A stretch of 64,000 nucleotides of DNA from Cloeon dipterum. Lineage: Eukaryota; Arthropoda; Insecta; Ephemeroptera; Baetidae. The stretch's first letter is position 1. Every line of letters begins with the position of its first letter. The stretch is taken from the NCBI RefSeq assembly GCF_949628265.1, contig NC_088787.1, positions 1,044,501-1,108,500 of the forward strand, given 5' to 3'. A model generated the notes under the pieces. The model worked only from the letters and a program-made list of their open reading frames with translations. It searched no databases and was not told where the DNA came from. This document shows, in pieces, positions 32,450 through 45,235 of this stretch. The position numbers and the translations under genes were made by a program.

Positions 32450-33799
32450 AAAATATTCATCGTGCTGAAGCTTTTTTCATGATTAATTTCCTATTGCGTT
32501 TGTAACTTTCCCACCATAATCTAAGTTTAGCTAATTATTCTTCCCCCGGTGATCACCATTAAATTACCTTGCGAAATGAAACAACATACAAATTAATTCC
32601 CTTCAAGATGAAATGATCGATTCCGATAAAAATTTACTAAATCAAGTCAAAAAGATTCATTTTGAATAAAATCGGTGCTCTTTGCGAATTTTTTACAAGT
32701 TAAAAAACCACAATATCACTTCTGCATCAAAAATTTTCATTGAAGTAGAGAAATCGTTATTAAATAATAACGATCCCTCGATCGTACCAAAAACGAGATT
32801 AAGAAAAAAATTAGAGCATTAAGATAAAACACAATATACATGTATTTTAGCTACAACAATAGTACATATTATAACAATCATAAATCAGTTTTTAATATTT
32901 CATAACGGTTGCGCATATTTTTACTGCACACATAAAAAATTAGTCACAATCCTAAAAGTATAGTATAAAGATGCATATGAATGAAACAAATTGATTTTGA
33001 AATATCATATTTCCTTCCGCCAAGATTAAAAAAACATACATTTGTGTAACAATAATTTCACAACTACCACCAAATGTGTGATTAATTTCATTGCGCAATT
33101 AATACGCAAGTTTATTTACACTCAAGCTAATTGCGGCACGAATATTTCTCAAGATGTAACAAACGTGAACGTTGGGTAATGCCAAGCAGTGAGGAGGAAA
33201 ATAAAATATTTATTTTATTGAGTATTCATTAGTGCTTTTGTTGTGCTCGGAGAAAGAAGGTTGATCGATCATTGAAGCTTCTAATAATCGGCGACAAAGG
33301 TAACGCTTTTTTATTTCAATTCAGGCTGTGAATTTTAGACAGTCATATTCGGGGAAATAATCTACTATATTTAAACGGGTTTATAGATACATTTAGACAG
33401 TTTTAGTCAATTTTTTATTTCTATTTTTAACTGCATGTGCATTAATTTTTCAATGGAAACTATTAATTTTTATTGTTTATTTGCCTTTACTTACGATAAG
33501 CGAGAGATGTCGAAATGGGCGAGCCACTAATTTTGTCCCCGTTAGACGCGTATACCAATCAAATCCTTTATGGTCGGCTGGGTGTCGGAACTTGCACATG
33601 AATTCTTCAGAAATCAAAAGCTAAACTCATCCTTGGTCAAAAATGAGACAAAAATGAAAACTGTGAACGACATTCTGTTCTCTGTTGGGAGCCGCGCACA
33701 GAAAACAAAACATTTAAACGTCTCGTGCGCGCTCTTATTTTCTAATTTCCGGATTTACGGCACAATTTAATCTTGCATCCCAGCTGTCAGCTTAAAACT
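32450..33799. other. No gene seen, AT-rich
   Basis: Long AT-rich intergenic stretch. A short open frame at 33570-33770 has no domain or splice support and is not called. Confidence 0.35.
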
Positions 33800-34010
33800 T
33801 TGATAGCGTAAAACTTTCTAAATAATGTTAGAAATAGGAAGTTTACAAATATTATTTTTGCAACTCCAAATCTCAGGCTCTAATCATTAGAATTGCAAAA
33901 TCTACTCACCGCTGAACTCGTCTTTACATTCCCTGACGAGCTGCTTACAGTGCTTACCCTCCACCCCTATAAGATGCTTCACTTTTATAAAACGATTTTA
34001 ATTATGGTTA
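33800..34010 (+). repeat. Repeat F, single arm
   Basis: GCAACTCCAAATCTCAGG, TAGAATTGCAAAATC and CCCTCCACCCCTATAAG match arms inside the hAT-like element at 55840-55990 and, inverted, at 56160-56310, and another copy near 53995-54140. Confidence 0.6.
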
Positions 34011-34270
34011 ACATACCACAAAATTGCATGGTTTATGTTTATTTGATGGTGCCGCAATAATTTGGAGCTGAGAAAAAAATAGTTTAAATATGGTTAAGTT
34101 AGAATATCCAGGAAAATAACCAGCAAATTTAATTTAATTTGCTCCAATAAATTTTAACCATTTAAATTTTCCATGACTATTTAATAATTCCAGAAATTAA
34201 ACACAAGTAAAACCCGATTAGAATTGATTTGTAATCCCGAATGGAAAAAATTTTATTCTAAGGCATCACC

Positions 34271-37200
34271 ATGCTGTGGAAGATTCCAACGTGCGTGACG
34301 TTTCTCCTCTTCCTTCTCCGTGAGTAATAAACCCTCCAAGACTGACAATAATATTTTTTTTTAAACATTCAAACGTGACGCAGGGTTCCACTTTGCTTTT
34401 GGATACTTGGTCCAAGTTGAATCTCAGGGCGGAATCAATGCCTGTGTCACTGATGACCACCAACATGCGGTAGCTTTCGTCAAGTCCTGGAACTCAAGAG
34501 GTTTTTATGTTTGACAATTTTTTATTGCGTTTTCTTAATTAGTTAATGGAAAAACTAATAAAGATCATTTTTCCATATATCCGTAAAAGCTTGAATTTAT
34601 TATTGGATATATACATTTTTTAATTTGTGTGGCTATTTTTTAGAAGTACTTTGCTTATGAATTGATAAAAAATATTAAGAAAGAAGACAATGTCATATTT
34701 TCGTTAAAGCATTAACATGATTAGTAGTTTTAAATTTGTTTTGTAAATTGTTTTACAAATTTTTTCTACACCGTTAATTTCGTAAGACTGATGTTTGTTA
34801 CTCTAAACTTTCCATTATTGAATTTCGGCTTTTTAGTATGTGCAACTAAATTTATTGAAATATTCTGTAAAGATAACAACACTGATGTGGAAATATTTGG
34901 CCTGGACGGAAGTTCCACCGAACTGGGAGAATTCGACTGCAATTTGGTGAAAAAAGGCGGCTGCGAGCAGTGGCGAACAAACAATTTCTCGATGAAATCG
35001 AACAAATACGGAAATTACCCGCCTGTCACCGACTTTCGTTGGCACGGTTCGTTTTCATAATTTTTTCCAAATAATTGAAACATGAAGTGGGTTTTACAGA
35101 CCTGCCAGTATATTCTGGAGATGAATATACTTTGCTGCTGACGCAGGAAATCAGGAAGAACAAATCAATCAACTCACATTACTCAATGCTAAGTGATGCT
35201 GGCTACGAAGTGATGTTTGGCGAAGAGGGTTTGGTGGAAACGTTAGTCTTAACAAAAAATGTATCCGGGGAAGAAGACAATGAAATTCGTATTCGGACCG
35301 TTTGGGATGTTCCGAATTTTCCTAACCTCTTTATCCGAAATATTAATTATCGCGTACAGGTATGAAAAATTTGCGCAGTAAAAATGTTTGTTACATCTGT
35401 GGAATCCCTCAAGCGAGATCTATGGCACACCATGACTCTTAATTACTCAGCAGACACTGAAAATTTGGAATTTATCGTTCATGAGGATGGCCAAAGGTCT
35501 TTAATTGCTAGTGACGTAGTGTAAGTGAAAATATTTGAATTTACTTTGAATTTAATTGAATTTTAAACATTCCTTTAGGAAAATGGATGTTTTCATCCCA
35601 ACAATCACGCTGTCAGGAACCGCTCTGCTGAAGCATCATGCTTGTACGTTTTTCAAATGTCTAACTTCCCAATTTTTCCATGTGCGCTAGTAAATTGTTG
35701 GATTATGCTCTGATTGGTCAGAAAGTGACTTTACGAAGTCTGTGATTTCTCTTCAAGCTTCACATACTGCAGCGAGTCCCTCTCTAGCCAATCAGAGTAG
35801 ATTCATGGTCTTGCACCTTAGCTTTAGCTTTTCCCATGTTAAATAATATATCTCTGCTTCGCCTAAATTGGTGTCAAATGAAAACGCACGATTTGAACTA
35901 TGACATAAGTAAAAAAACATAACCGCGGGCAATGAAACAACCAAGAAATCCACGTTCGAAAAGTGCTACATTCAGCAGGGAAAGAAGTCACAGAGGTTGT
36001 GAGCAGGCAACAGCAGAGACATCTGCTCATACCCAGCAAGAGTAATGAAGCAGAGTGGTCACGTGACTTTATCCCGCGATCTCATTGGCCAAAAGCACTA
36101 AACTGCTCTGCTGTCGCCTCACAATACAAGCTGTGGATTTCTTCCCAGGCATAAAGGGTCACTTTTCGAACGTGAATTTATCGGTTGTTTCATTGCCCGC
36201 AGTTATGGCTTCGATATACATGTCGTAGTTCAACTGTGAGCTTTCGTTTGACCCCAATTTAGGCGCGGGCGGCATCAATAATTCCGACCAAAAGCCGCTA
36301 ACAAAAACTCATTTAACATGGAAAAAAATGGGGACTCTCAATATAAAGACTCAATCATAAGCGCCTCCTCCAATGACGGCATTGAGTGCCAGCATCGTTT
36401 TCCCAGCATTCTGTTGATGTCATTGGTCATACTATTATGAAAGAACAAACAGCCAATCAAAGAACTTTTTCCTATTCATCTGATTGGTCCTCGGCACTCT
36501 TGTCCCTATACAATTGCTTCTCTGATCATAACCGCTTACTGCGTTTCCACTGTTTTTTTTTGCGTCATATTGAATTTGCCCTTTGGAACTTTCTTCCACA
36601 ACCAAAAAAATAAATTTCCTCGTATTGATTAACTTTAAATTATTTCCAGACAATCTTCTTGTGCCTGAAAATGCCAATACTTGGATGGAGCGAGAAATAG
36701 ACATCAATGAAGCAAGTCCATTCTGCGTTGACGTTGTTTACCTTTTGAAAAACAAACTGAACAGTTCGGAAAGCCCTTTGAATATCACATTGACGATGCA
36801 GAACGGCAAAACTGAGAATTTCACTCATAATGAAGCTTCAAGCAAAGCTTCTGCCACCTGGCAAGTTGCTAGGTTTGAAAACCCGCAACCTCGATTTAAG
36901 GGAAAGATGACGATCAGGTTGAGCGTTGGATCAAAAGACCTGGAAATCGGCGGGATTAAATTCTGCACAGGAGGTGTGTTTTTATGTGTTTCTCATAATA
37001 TTTTTATTTTATTTTTCTACATTCAGGAGACTTGATGGTCGTTCCCAAGGACCACGGTGAACAGTATGACTGTCAGTTATTGTCTGATCAACCTCCAAAA
37101 ACGAATGGAGAAGATATTAAAAAAGGTAAAATATTTTGTTTAAAGTAAGATGATCACGAAAATTTAATTCTCCTATTGTATCACTTCACTTTTTTTAACG

Positions 37201-39775
37201 TACAACGTAGCATGCGGATACAGATAAATTAAATTAAAAATGACCCGCCACTGAAAAAATATCGTGCGTGGACCAAATTACATCTAATAAATAATTTTTT
37301 AATTCTAGTGGGTACTAATTCAAAAATTTGCGAACGACTGGGCAAAAAAGACTGTTCAGAGCTGAGAGCGGGACAGCATTGCTTTGGAGGCTACTCAGGC
37401 AGAAAATGCCAGACACGTAATATTTAAAACGCCTTAAAAAACAATCTTTTAACCATTTTCCCTCTTTAGCCTGTTCCGGAAATAATTATGGAATGGATTG
37501 TGCTGAAGAGTACCCAGCTGGCCGTTGTGTCAACGACGAATACAGTAGAAAAGACGGATCGTGCAATCTTGCTTGTGGAAATGGGACCTTTAGCTTTCCT
37601 TTTTGCACCACTCGTAAAGAATATCTAAAATTTGTTTACCCTCTTAGTAATACTCTTAATGCATAGCAATTAGAATGGTGAACCCCGTTGTTGCGAGCGT
37701 TTCGACATCAGACATTATATTGAGGATGCCGGACAGCAGCCAGCTCACTGGTCATGAGTACATCCTCGTGAGTTACAGAAAAGTAATATATCTTTAGGAA
37801 CTATTACTCGATAACATTAAAAAAATCTCTACGTTTAGAAAAACGCAGGAACAATTTGGCTCACCAAGCTTCATAAAGAGACGGACGGTGAATTCGTTAC
37901 ACTGGAGCAACTTATACCAAACTGGGACTACGAAATCACTCTTACTGTGTATGAATACAATTGGGAAATGAACCTGCAAAATGTGACGCCTGGACCAACT
38001 ATTACTGTTAAAACTTGCAGGCCGATTGGTGAGTTAAATATTTTAAGACATCGGCGTTTATTCTGTTATTTACTGGATTTCCCTAGATGGCTCAAATGTC
38101 AACATCCAAATCGACGATTCAGGCGCAGCTCTGATTAATGCTGTAGTTGATGAGGATTACTGCCCGCTGGACACTTTGAACATATTCCTCACAACTGATA
38201 TTGAAAAAAGAAGAGAACAGTTGCAGGTTACGTTCCCCATCGTGAAAAAAACGCACTACAAGCATAAATTGAATTTATGCGTATCCGGATCCTACTACGA
38301 CGTGACGCTCTTGGATGTTAACAAAAACGAAGTCGACGCCAGACTCAACTGCACGTCCAAAGACCACCTGGCAGTTTTGTCACCGCCCAAAAGTAATCAG
38401 AATTAGTCATTTAAAATAAATAACTTATTAATACTATATTATTGCAGATCCCCTAGTTCCTACCCGATGCAAACCGATCAGTAAGTTGAACATTTAAACA
38501 ATCATATTTTATTTCAATGAATTCGATTAGATGAGTTATTGGTTGACATCACCATCGAGGATCCATTTAAAGTGTTCATCGGCACTAACACAAGCGCCAC
38601 GCAGAGTAGAAAAGTATGCGCGCCCAAATTAATGAGAGTTTCCCGAGCCGCGTCTACACAAATCCTTTCCACGAAGCAAGTGGAAGGTTTCGGGTCCGAA
38701 AAAGATTTCGGAGATTGCGTCATTGGCTCCACGTATGACGTCACTCTGGTTGACCAGGAAGAAAACGAGTTGACGGTCAAACATGCGTGCTGGACAGTCG
38801 AGCACAGGGGTGAGTTTTCAGATTTTTGTTTTGGAGTTTATTTAATTTTGTCAATTAAGCCTTTCGAGAAGTTGCCCCAACAATCGGGAAAGTGGGAGCA
38901 AGGAAAATTGAGCTGGATATGTGGAAGAGTCTCGGTGGAATCATCCATTTCGATGAAATCCAGGTTCAGTTCCTAGATCAGGTATTTTCCATTTAATTTT
39001 TTAAATAGAACGAGTATGTTGAGAAATAAATTTTAGAAAAATAATGACAACAAGTGGAAGAGCGTGACTTACGAGAAATCTATGGGAAGATTCCTCACTC
39101 TGGATTCGCTCAAGCCTGACACGTTTTACTTAATCCGTTTCGTGTGGAGTTCGAAAAACCACCCCTCAATCGAGGGAAACGCAAAAGAGCAGCAGACCAA
39201 CCCCTGCATCGCTATAGGTACAATAATTGTTATTGTTTTATTCTTAAAAACTCCTACTTCTGTTTTTTTGATAGAAATGCTTCACATGAGCTTAAAAACG
39301 TCTATTGAATTAAATTTTAATTTTTACAGATGAAAACACGGTGGAGTGGAAATTCGAGGCGCCATTAACCGTAGTGGCAAATTCGCGGGCAAATGCTTCG
39401 GAGCTGGAAGAGTTGTGCCACTGGGACAGGATCATTGCGACCTCGGGTGAAAAGACCCTAAGCACAAAGCCGGATGAATCGTCGCTCAGGTGGGACCTTT
39501 ATCCGTGCGAACCCGGCCGTGAATTTATCTTCAGGCTGCAAGACGAGCAGGGAAACGCCGTTAAGAAAAGCGGCACGTGCTCGCTCCCTACGGTGCCCAG
39601 ACATGAAAACGATATTTTTGCGACAAACTTCTCCTCAACCTCCTCCTGGGAGCACCTGTCGCCAATTACTGCCTTGGGCATGTTCCTGATTTTCGCATTG
39701 ATCCTGCTCGGCCTCTGCTACTGCGCGTATAGAATTGCAAATTGTGCTTCATGTTCATGCTGCTTCGCTCCTTGA
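34271..39775 (+). CDS. Multidomain receptor-like membrane protein
   Basis: Eighteen exons (first 34271-34319, last 39330-39775) join in frame to 1046 residues. A signal peptide (MLWKIPTCVTFLLFLL) starts it. Residues up to about 380 form an ectodomain of unclear class; its last part (WQVARF...KMTIRLSVGSKDLEIGG) is somewhat MAM-like or jelly-roll-like. A Cys-rich EGF-like region covers about 411-494 (CERLGKKDCSELRAGQHC; CSGNNYGMDC). Fibronectin-III-like parts follow (EYILVKNAGTIWL...LIPNWDYEITLTVY; TLDSLKPDTFYLIRFVW), interleaved with three repeats marked CVSGSYYDVTLLD, CVIGSTYDVTLVD and CEPGREFIFRLQD. A transmembrane helix at about 1013-1032 precedes a short Cys-rich tail (NCASCSCCFAP) that is likely palmitoylated. 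No kinase or phosphatase domain. Exon joints are mostly phase 1, typical of shuffled ectodomains. Ligand unknown. Confidence 0.82.
35829..36335. mobile_element. Foldback MITE in receptor intron 6
   Basis: Left arm TTCCCATGTTAAAT, CGCCTAAATTGG, GCGGGCAATGAAACAACC and TTCGAAAAGTG; right arm shows the reverse complements in reverse order (CACTTTTCGAACGTG, GGTTGTTTCATTGCCCGC, CCAATTTAGGCG, ATTTAACATGGAAA). Arms are about 140-180 bp with a central spacer. No transposase frame. Family uncertain. Confidence 0.75.
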
Positions 39776-40025
39776 TTGCAAGAAAAATATTTTAATTTTT
39801 TTTAATCTGGGGAGTAATCAGGTCATTTATATCCCTGAGTTTATTTTTTATTTATTTTTCAATAAACAATTGACTTCATCAATACATTTTGATCTATTTT
39901 TCCCAATTTCATACTCATATATAGAAATAGTTTCTTTCGATTGTGACACTAATATTCGAATAATCTATAAAAATTATGGAAGTATGCATTTTGATTAAAT
40001 GACTGGGGCTAGACAAGAATTTCAG
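39776..40025. other. Convergent 3' flanks
   Basis: Only 250 bp separate the receptor stop (plus) from the Y4 stop (minus). AATAAA-type signals occur on both strands, so the 3' UTRs probably overlap or nearly so. Confidence 0.4.
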
Positions 40026-42336
40026 TTAATTCTGGGATATTTCGACTGCTTCTTGATCAGGAGAAGGGGATAACGAATTGACGCTATTATGGAATTTTTG
40101 GTACTTGACCGACTTGTCTTGAAAAATAGTCATTTTGTTTTCCTCCTTGGTGTTTAGTGGAATGAAATTGTTCTTATTCTTTCTCAGGATGAGCAAAGTC
40201 AACAGGATTACGTTAAGTACGACGAATAAGAAAAGAATGTAGTTCAAAAGCCGAAATTGGCGCAATATTTGCGACATTTGCGTCAGGATGGCGGTTGCAG
40301 CCGTTTCCTCAGCAGGCGGCGAAGATGTTTTTGCGGTCGAATTTAGAAGGCTGGATTTTTCTGTGCTGGTGCCAGACGTTGCATTGGTCTTTAGGGATGT
40401 GGTTGTGGTGGTCGGAGTGGCGGGCGTAACTGAAAATAAGAATAAATCAACTTGGTGTTGCCTTTTCTAGCATGAAGATATTCAAACCGTTTTTAAACCT
40501 TAATGAAATAATGAAAGGTATACTGGAAACCAGTAGGTTCGTGAAATGTTTGTGCAATGCAATGAATGGATTTTTGAAATTAATGGGATTACCATACCTG
40601 GAGATTCCTCTAAGGATGGTTCACCGACTGAAGTCTTCAAAAGCCTGTATCTTGGCTTTCCTTCATTTGTATCGATCGCCGTGATCCAAATAGTTCCAAT
40701 TTGGTCCAAGGCAATGGTAAACGGCCGAGAAATATTATAATTCGGTCCAGCGACCTAAAACCAAGCAAATCAATAATTAAGAATTACTATGTAGAAATTC
40801 AGAGAATTCTGCTGAACACAGGGTTCGCTCTTACTGGCTCAAACATTAGCGGAATATTTGATTTTAAAACGCTCAAATCGCGAAATATTACAGAGCAGAC
40901 AAATAATTTTAAAAACTCTTCCACAAAATTGGAACACAATGAGAATTGTTCTGCTCTCAAATGATATTTAAAATTGATGACCCACCTCATAAAAACGCTG
41001 CGCAAGAAATGGCTGGGAAGTGTTCCAAGAAAGTATGTAGTTTTCGTTGAAAAAAGCGGAATACAAGGTCCCGTGGTTGTCCATCACCATTCTATATGGT
41101 TTTCCAGTCCATTTTCCAATTTGTCTCGAATATAATTGTCTGCGAGTTATTCTGTGGAGTGCGGTCGTGACGGATATTGAATGCAGGTCATTGAAGAAGT
41201 TGCCAAGGTAGAGCTGTTTCGGTTCCTGACCCTTAGGGGACAAGGCAAGAGAGTAAGATTGGATTCTCTGCATAATCACAGTCCAAGTTGTATTTCTTTC
41301 CAAACTGAATACGACGATCGATTGCTCATACCAATGAGGGATATAGACAAATGTGTCGCTCGGCGTTTCGTCGAGCACCAAGTCGTTCAAGGGTTCGGTA
41401 TCAGGAAACCGATGAATGATTTTGGTTTGATCGTTGTTTGACAAGTCAATAGTCAATAATTTGGATATGCAATTGTAGCTACCCCTGTCCAGCACCCACA
41501 GTCTTCCAACCGAGTCCACTTGCAGTCCTATTGCTTCTTCAATTTTGTTGCAGTTTCCAAATTCCTGCAAAAATAAAAAATTCATGTGCCCTTTTAATAC
41601 AATAAACCAGGGTTTTATACAGAATTTATTTTGTTAGTTCCTAGAGATCATTGGCGGACTATTTATTATCAGTTCTCGACTGCTATAAATAATATTCAAA
41701 GTTCCGGGCAAAATGAAGATCTCTCATGATTGCCACTTTGCACAAGAATTAGTATGGGCGGGCTCGCAGCAAGCACTCACTTTCCTAATTTTAGCACCGA
41801 ATATCCAATAGCCATACCATGCAATATTTTTATAAAATGAGCAATTAAACACTGAGTAGTACACAAAATTCTTATAATTTAATTTATATTAAATCCTTTG
41901 ATTGAAATTTTGTATTTTTTTGTGTCACAAAATTAAATGAGAAAAACAACAAAGGCAAGACAAAAATTCTCCCCATTAAAACGTTCAACGAACAGCATTT
42001 AATTTTGCTACTTACATTAAGATACATGTCCCACGAAGGAAACGGAGTGAGCTTCGGTGGTGCAGGGGACGCGCTGCTCGTCGGAATAGACACCAGAGTC
42101 ATCGGAATGCCAATATCTTTTTCTAGGGCGAGGAAGATCCTTGATCCGTAGACGGCCATGTAACGAGGATAAATATTCTTCGGTCTGAAATTGCCATATC
42201 TCAAGACCCGTATCCTGTTCGCATCTGAAGGCCACTCGTAGTCCAATTCATCCCACTGGAAGACCTGAGTGAAGTTGGCGGCGGTGGCCAGGGATGAAAG
42301 GCCGAGCAAGAAAATAGCGACGAAAAACGGAGTCAT
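40026..42336 (-). CDS. Yellow/MRJP-like membrane-anchored protein Y4
   Basis: Exons 42336-42016, 41564-40986, 40754-40598 and 40429-40026 join in frame to 486 residues. I chose the ATG at 42336 (MTPFFVAIFLLGLSSLATA) by alignment with the paralogues; an in-frame ATG at 42354 would add six residues. Yellow landmarks: FQWDELDYEWPSDANR, YMAVYGSRIFLALEKD, VDSVGRLWVLDRGS, NDLVLDETPSDTFVY, LSPKGQEPKQLYLG, RMVMDNHGTLYSAF. A Thr/Ser/Pro-rich stalk of about 50 residues leads to a transmembrane helix (YILFLFVVLNVILLTLLIL) and the longest-ranked tail, with NKNNFIPLNTKEENKM followed by TIFQD. Confidence 0.88.
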
Positions 42337-42399
42337 GCTGCTGGCCACTTCCAACTGCTCACAAAAAGAACCAAAACATAAGTCTGGCGGGCGTCTCCC

Positions 42400-42470
42400 A
42401 CGCGCTTGCCCGTTGATTACGTGTGGAGAAATAACTCTCGGAGAGTAAGTTCGTGAGTAAACAATAGTGT
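42400..42470 (-). promoter_or_regulatory. Y4 promoter module
   Basis: GTAAACAATAGT at 42457-42468, only 121 bp upstream of the chosen ATG, with an ATAACTCTC block near 42431 that is also found at the presumed transcription start of Y5 and, as ACAACTCTC, of Y2. Confidence 0.5.
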
Positions 42471-42479
42471 CACCACACT

Positions 42480-43418
42480 TTTACAATGAACAAATAAAAC
42501 ATCCTTTCACAACGCATTCCAGGCAGTCAAGAGTTAAGTGCTTTTAGATTCTGGTCTTGTTTTGTTACCTAATAAAGATTACTTGAGCAATGAAGAATAT
42601 TCTGACAAAAAAGAATGTTGTTTTGGCCCAAAAAGGGATTCACAGTGGTGATTGAAGGAAAATGCCAGTCGTGTAGCTGGACGCAATTTTTTGGCGCTGA
42701 AATTTTTAGTTTGCAATATTTATAACCGCTTAAAGTATTTGTTAATAGATGGTGAAATTCCAAATTTTAAGCTTGTTCCCTATTTTTTTCGGTTTCCCAA
42801 AAATGCCCAAAAGACGAATTCTGTTACTGAAGGGAGACTTTGCAAATCGTGACTGCGTTGAGGTGTCAGATTTAAAATAGCAAATATTAGAACGATTTGA
42901 TTGAAAGACCTCATAATAAAGGTACATTCAGGATTAATTTTAACGTAAATAATGAGTAAGATTTAAACTGCCTTAAAATAAATTGCGCTTCCTTCTTGGT
43001 CCTATTTTGTTTTACTACAGAAAAACACAGCATATTTCTCTCTTTTGAAGTTTAAAGCTCTTCTCATTTAAATATAAATTATCTAATAAAAATTGAGTTA
43101 GGATATTCAGACTCCTATATATCTGTTTTCTTGAAATTTCCATTCACACTGAGTAAATTTTTGGGAGGCCTTTCTGATTCCTAAATTTAATCTACAAAAT
43201 TCGCCCATTGTTTTGCAAGAGAACAATAGATGTAATGCGATTTGGATAAAAAAAGGAAGAGGTATAAGACAAACCTCTATTTATTTCCAATACAAAATAC
43301 AATACTATCAAGAATGATTAAATGTTTATATTATATAATTAATTGAATTTAGATTAAGAAGTGCATGCATTAACTTTTCTTCACTGGTTGCTGGCTAAAA
43401 AATTTGCCTGCTTTTAGA
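42480..43418. other. No gene seen
   Basis: AT-rich intergenic sequence between the Y4 promoter and the Y5 stop. Short frames only. Confidence 0.35.
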
Positions 43419-45091
43419 TCACGAGAAGTTGTCGTCATTTTGGGATCCGTGGTATTTGGCCAGCTCGTCACTGAAAATTATCATTCGATGGGCCTCGTTG
43501 GTGTTTGGCGGAAGAGAATTGATCCTCTTCTCTCTCAGGATGAGACAAAGAATGATCAAACCCGACAGGATGACGGTAAATACGATGGAGCAGATGAGAA
43601 CGATGATAAACTGCCGATCTTGGTGCAATTTTAGCGTTAGGAAGCTGCTGTTCTGCACCTTGGTGGTTGGATTGGCTGGAGTTACTGAAACAAGAATAAA
43701 TCAACAAGTAATTTCAGCAATTAAATATAAATAAAGTAAATATTAATACGGCTGGTTTTATTCGTTAGGCTTTCCCCAAATTTTAAAAAAAAAATGGTAA
43801 CCATATCTCACCTGGCAAGGCCTTGGAGGATTTTGCTTCGACTGCATTGTTCAAAAGTCTGTAACTTGGCTTTCTCTCTGTATTATAGAAAGTCATCCAA
43901 AAAGTTCCATTCTCGTCAAAGGCAAAAGCAAATGGCAAAAATTCAGCCTCTAGTTCATCAGCGACCTAAAACCAAGCAAAGGACCGACTCGATGATTACT
44001 ATTCTCAGAGAAGAAATGTAGAAAAATGTATATATTATTTTAAATTGGTGACCTATATACCTGATAAAAACGGTGCGCCACGAATGGCTGGTAAGTGTTC
44101 CAAGAATATATGTAGTTTTTTATCACAAAAGCGGAATAAATGGTCCCGTGGTTGTCCACCAGCATTCTATACGAACATCTTGTATTCAAGGCTCCAATTA
44201 GTTTCGGATTTGCAGCTCGAGTTCCGTCCCGAAGAGTGGCGACGGGAATTGAATACAGTTCACCGGAGTCACATTTGCTTAGGTAGAGTTCTCTCGGTTC
44301 CCGATCCTTAGGAGACAGAGCCATGGAAAAAAAGCTTATTCTTTGCGGGTCCACCCTCCAAGATTCATTTTTTTGCAAACTAAACACGACAATGTATTGT
44401 TTCACAAAAACATTCGAGTTCGATATGTAGGCGAAGGTTCCGTTTGGCGTTTCGTCGAGCATCAGTTCGTGCAACAATCTTTGAAATGGAAATCGGTGAA
44501 TGATTTTGGTTTGATCGTTGTTTTTTAGGTCGATGGTCCATATTTTTGAAGCGGTACAGTCGCTACCTTCATCGAGCACCCACAGCTTTCCTTTGGAGTC
44601 CACTTGCAGCCCTCTTGCTCTTTCAATTTTGGAGTAGTCTCCCAATTTCTGAAAAAAAGGAATTGTTTTGGATGAACAACTACTGTGGCTTTATGAAAAT
44701 GTGAACAAAATTAAACTTGTTCAATTTTGTGATATACAAAGTACAGCAATCATCATTTTTTTCTACTTACATGCATGTCCCACGAAGGGACTGGAGTGAG
44801 CTTCGGGAGTGCGGAGGACGCGCTGCTCGTCGGCACAGACACCAGACTCACCGGAATATTCACTTTGTGTTTTTCAAGGCTGAGGAAGGTCCTTGTTCCA
44901 TAAACTGCCATGTGTATAGGATAAATGTTTTCTAGGTTAAAAGTGCCATCTTTCAAGGCCCGTGCCCTGCTCGCCTCGGAGGGCCACTCGTAGTCCCATT
45001 CATTCCACTCGAAGACCTGATTGAAGTTGGCGGCAATGGCCTTGGATGAAAGACCAAGCAAGAAAATGCTGGCGATTAAGAACGGAGACAT
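43419..45091 (-). CDS. Yellow/MRJP-like membrane-anchored protein Y5
   Basis: Exons 45091-44771, 44648-44061, 43965-43812 and 43684-43419 join in frame to 442 residues. The ATG at 45091 (MSPFLIASIFLLGLSSKA) matches the paralogues; an upstream in-frame ATG exists at 45109. Yellow landmarks: FEWNEWDYEWPSEASR, HMAVYGTRTFLSLEKH, VDSKGKLWVLDEGS, HELMLDETPNGTFAY, LSPKDREPRELYLS, RMLVDNHGTIYSAF. A short stalk (about 25 residues) precedes a transmembrane helix (FIIVLICSIVFTVILSGLII) and a tail with REKRINSLPPNTNEAHRM and IIFSDELAKY. The cleanest example of the shared tail motif. Confidence 0.88.
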
Positions 45092-45235
45092 TCTTCCAGC
45101 TTCCTCCAACTGTTGGGAATCAAAAAATGCTACAGTTACTTTGGGGACAAAACTGAAACTTTTGAATTTGATTAAAAAAAATCAGACGGTTGGGATTTAA
45201 GGAAAATTATGAAGTCTGCGGAGTCTGACACTTAC

